A stretch of 10,459 nucleotides of DNA from RGIG464 sp045643185 (lineage in GTDB: Bacteria > Myxococcota_A > Bradymonadia > UBA4248), in NCBI GenBank assembly GCA_045643185.1, contig JAZUKH010000044.1:1-10459 (forward strand), written 5' to 3'. Position 1 is the stretch's first letter. Each line of letters starts with the position of its first letter. The position numbers and the translations under genes are program-made. Shown here one piece after another: positions 8,189 through 10,459 of this stretch. The notes under the pieces were generated by a model. It made no database searches, was not told the origin of the DNA, and was given only the letters and a program-made list of their open reading frames with translations.

Positions 8189-8488
8189 ATGGATGACTGG
8201 AAAAAAACGTATGACGAAAAATCGTACGCCCTTGGCTATATCGAAGGCTTTCAGGAAGCTTACAAAGAGGAATACGCCAACGAATATGCCGCAGCCTACA
8301 AAGAAGTGACGGCAGGCAAACGTCAAATGGAAGGCTACGATGCGCAGGTTATGCAAAAAAACATGCAAAAAAACATGGTGAAGCGCATGCTTAAGGAGTT
8401 TTCGATCGAAGTGATCTCACAGACCACTGGTTTTTCGATCGAAGAGATCCGTGATTACAAACAAAAATTGGATGCGCAAAAAGCCTAG
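8189..8488 (+). CDS. Small protein like the C-terminal tail of Rpn/PD-(D/E)XK transposase-type proteins
   Basis: 99 residues, not recognised as a characterised protein. Residues 10-45 form a polar, Tyr/Glu-rich helix with aromatics about every four residues. Residues 62-95 (KRMLKEFSIEVISQTTG, then FSIEEIRDYK) resemble the MLxxG-xSxExISxxTGLSxEEI tail common at the C-terminus of Rpn-family (PD-(D/E)XK nuclease, formerly transposase_31) proteins. The nuclease domain itself is absent. With a good ribosome site and an intact frame this is either a real stand-alone gene or a well-preserved remnant. Two 12-bp repeats containing A7 tracts (8351-8374) encode MQKNMQKN and could slip. The last 84 bp recur at 9810-9893 with only silent changes, which argues that the sequence has been selected as protein. 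Function is unknown; a helical DNA- or protein-binding role would be a guess. Confidence 0.75.
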   Translation: MDDWKKTYDEKSYALGYIEGFQEAYKEEYANEYAAAYKEVTAGKRQMEGYDAQVMQKNMQKNMVKRMLKEFSIEVISQTTGFSIEEIRDYKQKLDAQKA

Positions 8489-8491
8489 AAC
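8408..8491 (+). repeat. 84-bp direct repeat, copy 1
   Basis: The 3' end of the small gene plus 3 nt past its stop. It matches 9810-9893 at 81 of 84 positions by direct reading. The three differences (ACT/ACC, GAG/GAA, TAC/TAT) are all third-codon and silent. Confidence 0.95.
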
Positions 8492-8539
8492 GTGTGCAGT
8501 CACGTAGCGTGCAGTGATCCTTGACCAGTTTGTTTTTAG

Positions 8540-8614
8540 GCAGGCCGGGGTTTGCAGCACGCGGGGGGATGGCAGAGGCGTGCGGACCGCACGTCTCTAC
8601 CGTCCCCCTGCAAC
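8540..8614. repeat. GC-rich palindromic intergenic element, copy B
   Basis: A short stem GCAGGCC (8540-8546) / GGTTTGC (8549-8555) is followed by a near-perfect hairpin of about 20 bp. There 8564-8584 pairs with 8588-8608, from GGGGGA outside to GCGTGCG inside, with one C-A mismatch and two G-T pairs. The element ends in TGCAAC. Copy C at 10023-10076 has the same order of parts. The reading frames that run across it on both strands are artefacts of the palindrome. Confidence 0.75.
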
Positions 8615-8636
8615 TAAAATGGTGTTGCGTTTTTTT
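8609..8636 (+). terminator. Candidate terminator of the small gene
   Basis: TGCAAC (8609-8614) can pair with GTTGCG (8624-8629), followed at once by T7 (8630-8636). The stem is short and the loop is 9 nt, so it is weak alone. The large hairpin just before it may help. Confidence 0.45.
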
Positions 8637-8704
8637 GAGCTACGAAGCGTTGGTCATAACCAAGCGGGATGGTTTTACGACCATTAGTGCTTGCAACATA
8701 TTAA

Positions 8705-9730
8705 TCATCTATTAGAATTTTCACTGCTCCAATACGTATAGTCATAATTCGTATAGTCATAATTCGTATCGTCATTATATGTATATTTCGAAAAAGTAAT
8801 CTCAGCGACGCAAACATCACCACCATGAGTTGTGGGAAATTCTTTATTTGCGCATACACATTGATTGTTTTTGCAGATGCTATATTTACCACACGTGCCT
8901 TGACCGCATGCACAGCTGTCATTCCAGCAAACGTCATCTTTCGTCGTCAACAAACTATAAAACCATTTGTCATCTGTCCCACTACACGTTCCCATACCAC
9001 ATCCACTACCTAATAACAGGAGGCAGTTTTTGTCATTGCAATGCAAAGCGTAATCAGGGTCTTCATCAGAGATTGTATTTTGATTTTCATATTCAACGCC
9101 ATTGACTGTGCAACTCGGCAAAATGCACTTATAGACTTCATCTTTATTATCCACACTCACTAACCCTCGCGCAATTTTCTTTCCATTCACTTCACAAAGG
9201 TCATTTTTACAAAGCCATTGCAATTCCGTTTGATCACACTCGAAATCATTTCCAGGCGCAGGTTTGTGGCCGCAATATACGACTTGATCTTTGCATGCCA
9301 TATATTGCTGAATCGTTGTATTGCCGCACTGACATTGTTCGTTAATACATATTCCCTCTGGTGTTGTTCCCGTCGGAACTTTTGTGCCGTTGACTTGACA
9401 TTCCTTGTTTTTGCAAACCCATTCATCATTCTGGCACACAAACCCCTTTCCGGGGAATCTTTGGTGGTGACATGTCGGCATATTTCTTATACATTCTTCG
9501 TCTTTTGCCAACGTTACATTGCCGCATTTACACGCAGATTCAGTGCATGTAAATACAATGTCGCCATCTGAATTTTCAGAGTCAGAATTATCGACAGGTG
9601 GTTCATTAGCCTCAGAATCAGAAGATTTAACAAGAACATTCTGGCCTGACTCAATCGATCGATTATTTTTATTACAAGCCACAAGCCCTGATAACACAAT
9701 CAGCGCAATAATAATAAACTGCTTACGCAT
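8705..9730 (-). CDS. Cysteine-rich lipoprotein with two 8-Cys modules
   Basis: 341 residues. A lipoprotein signal peptide (hydrophobic 5-18, lipobox L16-V-A-C19) predicts lipid attachment at Cys19 and an envelope location. An acidic Ser/Asp/Asn linker follows (20-60). Thirty further cysteines start at 62. Two modules have the same pattern C-x4-C-x-C-x10-C-x6-C-x11-C-x6/8-C-x4-C-x-VNG (62-115 and 128-183). A partial third keeps only C202-x4-C207-TVNG, and an EGF-like stretch (268-293) comes next. All are probably disulfide-bonded. The C-terminus has NYDYT repeats ending near TYW. The start has AGG 7 nt upstream. The gene is visibly more A+T-rich than its neighbours and lies between two copies of the 84-bp repeat, so acquisition by transfer is plausible. 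The family is not one I can name; surface adhesion or binding is a guess. Confidence 0.88.
   Translation of the reverse strand: MRKQFIIIALIVLSGLVACNKNNRSIESGQNVLVKSSDSEANEPPVDNSDSENSDGDIVFTCTESACKCGNVTLAKDEECIRNMPTCHHQRFPGKGFVCQNDEWVCKNKECQVNGTKVPTGTTPEGICINEQCQCGNTTIQQYMACKDQVVYCGHKPAPGNDFECDQTELQWLCKNDLCEVNGKKIARGLVSVDNKDEVYKCILPSCTVNGVEYENQNTISDEDPDYALHCNDKNCLLLLGSGCGMGTCSGTDDKWFYSLLTTKDDVCWNDSCACGQGTCGKYSICKNNQCVCANKEFPTTHGGDVCVAEITFSKYTYNDDTNYDYTNYDYTYWSSENSNR
8735..8779 (-). repeat. 15-bp tandem repeat at the lipoprotein 3' end
   Basis: Two exact copies (8735-8749 and 8750-8764) and a diverged third (8765-8779) encode NYDYT on the minus strand. They end 25 bp before the end of the gene, so a copy-number change would alter the protein's extreme C-terminus. 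Confidence 0.85.
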
Positions 9731-9768
9731 AAGAGTACCTAGTTTTGGAAAATATTGTGAGTGGAGGT

Positions 9769-9806
9769 GATGATGGGGATCCGCGTTGGATCCCCATTAA
9801 ATCATC
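9769..9806. other. Palindrome upstream of the lipoprotein gene
   Basis: Perfect 10-bp stem ATGGGGATCC (9773-9782) / GGATCCCCAT (9788-9797) with a 5-nt loop. An outer GATG / CATC pairing (9769-9772 with 9803-9806) adds four pairs across a bulge. It lies in the lipoprotein leader and stops 3 nt before the 84-bp repeat copy 2. There is no T-tract on either side, so it is not a normal terminator. It may be an operator or a junction remnant. Confidence 0.6.
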
Positions 9807-9809
9807 CAT

Positions 9810-9890
9810 GAAGTGATCTCACAGACCACCGGTTTTTCGATCGAAGAAATCCGTGATTATAAACAAAAATTGGATGCGCAAAAAGCCTAG
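9810..9890 (+). pseudogene. 3' fragment of a paralogue of the small Rpn-tail-like gene
   Basis: The last 26 codons and TAG stop of a gene nearly identical to the one ending at 8488. The frame runs into a TAA at 9798-9800 just upstream and the 5' part is missing, so this is a truncated gene. All three differences from the intact copy are silent, so it was under protein-level selection until recently or was copied recently from an expressed relative. The break lies between the lipoprotein-leader palindrome and codon 74 of the parent gene. Confidence 0.85.
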
Positions 9891-9891
9891 A

Positions 9892-9936
9892 ACTTGTTTC
9901 GGCACGTCGCTTGTACGTGCCGAAACAAGTGTTTTT
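9892..9936 (+). terminator. Strong terminator after the paralogue fragment
   Basis: Perfect 16-bp stem ACTTGTTTCGGCACGT (9892-9907) / 9915-9930 with a 7-nt loop, followed by GTTTTT (9931-9936). It begins 2 nt after the fragment's stop. This was presumably the terminator of the full paralogue. The intact copy at 8488 lacks an equivalent, so the homology ends at the stem. Confidence 0.85.
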
Positions 9937-9952
9937 GGGCATGTAGCGCGCT
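9926..9952. repeat. 27-bp dispersed repeat, copy 1
   Basis: Matches 10354-10380 at 25 of 27 positions. Both copies contain GGCATGTAGCGCGCT. It starts inside the right arm of the terminator stem. A looser relative may lie at 8501-8511 (CACGTAGCGTG). Confidence 0.75.
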
Positions 9953-10022
9953 CCATGTTACTGTTCAGTCGAGGATCATATCTTTCAGTTTGTTCGTTTA
10001 TTCGTGAATATTTTGTTTTGGA

Positions 10023-10076
10023 GCAGGCCTGGGCCTGCGGCGCGCAGGGGGACGCTGGCGCTCGTCCCCCTTGCAA
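10023..10076. repeat. GC-rich palindromic intergenic element, copy C
   Basis: GCAGGCC (10023-10029) / GGCCTGC (10032-10038), then GGGGGACG (10047-10054) / CGTCCCCC (10063-10070), ending TTGCAAC. This is the same order of parts as copy B. The first stem uses GC or AT pairs where copy B has G-T pairs, so the pairing is kept although bases differ. Confidence 0.75.
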
Positions 10077-10095
10077 CCCCCGAGCGCTCTTTTGT

Positions 10096-10138
10096 CGGCC
10101 GTGTGGAACTCGCTTCGCTCAAACATGCCACACGGCCG
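10096..10138. repeat. 11-bp stem hairpin
   Basis: CGGCCGTGTGG (10096-10106) pairs perfectly with 10128-10138. The 21-nt loop contains CTCGCTTCGCTC. No T-tract follows, so a repeat element is more likely than a terminator. Confidence 0.6.
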
Positions 10139-10260
10139 TACCAAAAACAGGAACTGTTAAGGCAGACGTTGTAAACTGAATTTTGGAGTCGGCGGCCGCG
10201 ACGACGTACCACGTTACGTCGCTACACTTCGGCTTCGGACAAATCGCGCCCGCTCGCCCC

Positions 10261-10311
10261 AATCTCAGCCTGCTTGCCTTCGGCTTCGCTAAGGCTGAGA
10301 TTTTGTATTTC
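10261..10311. repeat. 10-bp stem hairpin with TTCGGCTTCG loop
   Basis: AATCTCAGCC (10261-10270) pairs perfectly with GGCTGAGATT (10293-10302), followed on the plus strand by TTGTATTTC. It could act as a plus-strand terminator, but no gene to be terminated is seen. Confidence 0.5.
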
Positions 10312-10353
10312 TGACCAGACAAAACATCCTAGGTTGAGTTGTAACCGCTGCAT

Positions 10354-10380
10354 CAAGTGTGTTTCGGCATGTAGCGCGCT
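10354..10380. repeat. 27-bp dispersed repeat, copy 2
   Basis: Second copy of 9926-9952 (25 of 27 identical). Here it runs into a perfect 12-bp palindrome GTAGCGCGCTAC (10371-10382). It lies 20 nt downstream of the stop of the gene entering from the right. Confidence 0.75.
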
Positions 10381-10400
10381 ACGTGATGGGGGGGCGAGGG

Positions 10401-10459
10401 TTAAATGGACGTTGGTGCAATGTTGGCGTCGTCGAGCATGGTCTGCAGGTTATCGACCG
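10401..10459 (-). CDS. C-terminal end of an unidentified protein (partial)
   Basis: Reading the minus strand from the window edge, the frame gives ...VDNLQTMLDDANIAPTSI and stops at TAA (10403-10401). It uses mostly C/G third positions like the kinase and RND genes and looks like a normal helical protein end, while the other two minus frames look less natural. Only 18 residues are visible, so no family can be named. No clear terminator follows within the window. Confidence 0.5.
   Translation of the reverse strand, partial: VDNLQTMLDDANIAPTSI

Larger units (their letters stand above)
9894..10400. other. Gene-free stretch rich in palindromes
   Basis: About 500 bp with no convincing gene on either strand. 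It holds the terminator stem, a 27-bp repeat pair, palindromic element C, hairpins at 10096-10138, 10198-10222 and 10261-10302, and a perfect palindrome GTAGCGCGCTAC at 10371-10382. Loops often contain CGCTTCG or TTCGGCTTCG. Open frames here run through the palindromes, have no ribosome sites and give low-complexity Arg/Ala/Gly/Cys protein. Confidence 0.7.

Noticed and set aside
8521..8715. Plus-strand open frame of 64 codons
   Set aside because: It starts with TTG, has no ribosome site, runs through the large palindrome and overlaps the end of the lipoprotein gene.
8189..9893. Composite transposon or insertion sequence
   Set aside because: No transposase gene, no terminal inverted repeats and no short target duplication. 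The 84-bp repeats are coding 3' ends rather than mobile-element ends.
8540..10076. Integron attC sites, suggested by small genes each followed by a palindromic element
   Set aside because: The elements lack the RYYYAAC and GTTRRRY core pairs in the right places, and no integrase is visible. The lipoprotein gene also faces the opposite way to the small gene.
9853..10179. Plus-strand open frame of 108 codons
   Set aside because: It starts inside the paralogue fragment in another frame, crosses the terminator stem and palindromic elements, and its protein is rich in Cys/Arg/Ala with no domain sense.
10198..10222. Possible tRNA or structured RNA in the right-hand repeat region
   Set aside because: Only isolated hairpins are found. 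There is no cloverleaf, T-loop GTTCRA or acceptor pairing.
9985..10322. Minus-strand open frames of 75 and 67 codons
   Set aside because: They are translations of hairpin repeats with no ribosome site; repeat-derived GC-rich stretches often stay open by chance.

Overview
The window looks like chromosomal DNA of a Gram-negative, probably myxobacteria-like (Myxococcota / former Deltaproteobacteria) bacterium. This placement is inference. It rests on a membrane-anchored Hanks-type Ser/Thr kinase with an N-terminal zinc ribbon and an Ala/Pro-rich extracytoplasmic tail, a bacterial-type aspartyl-tRNA synthetase, a COG1033-like RND exporter, and a Cys-rich lipoprotein with a clean lipobox. No rRNA, tRNA, CRISPR array or complete insertion sequence was seen.

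Layout. Positions 1-123 hold a GC-rich palindromic element and a short leader. The kinase gene (124-2319, +) and aspS (2357-4165, -) converge on one shared bidirectional terminator (2322-2352). aspS and a very large RND/MMPL-type membrane protein (4423-7959, +) diverge from a 257-bp region with plausible promoters facing both ways. The RND gene ends at an unusual double hairpin built from two mutually complementary palindromes. Next comes a 99-codon gene (8189-8488, +) resembling the detached C-terminal tail of Rpn/PD-(D/E)XK 'transposase' proteins, then a palindromic element and an A+T-rich, 30-cysteine lipoprotein gene (8705-9730, -). Immediately upstream of the lipoprotein gene lies a second copy of only the last 84 bp of the small gene (9810-9893), differing at three silent positions. 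It is followed by a strong terminator and about 500 bp of palindromes and dispersed repeats. At the right edge a reading frame on the minus strand ends (stop at 10401), so a further gene enters from beyond the window.

The left three genes are ordinary chromosomal genes with no obvious common pathway: kinase signalling, translation and envelope export. The right third (about 8.1-10.4 kb) is accessory. An A+T-rich lipoprotein gene sits between a complete small gene and a 3' fragment of its paralogue, each followed by related GC-rich hairpin elements. This suggests past duplication and gene replacement between repeated 3' ends. It is the part most worth a second look, together with the extra domain of about 275 residues inside the RND protein and the exactly spaced 8-cysteine modules of the lipoprotein.
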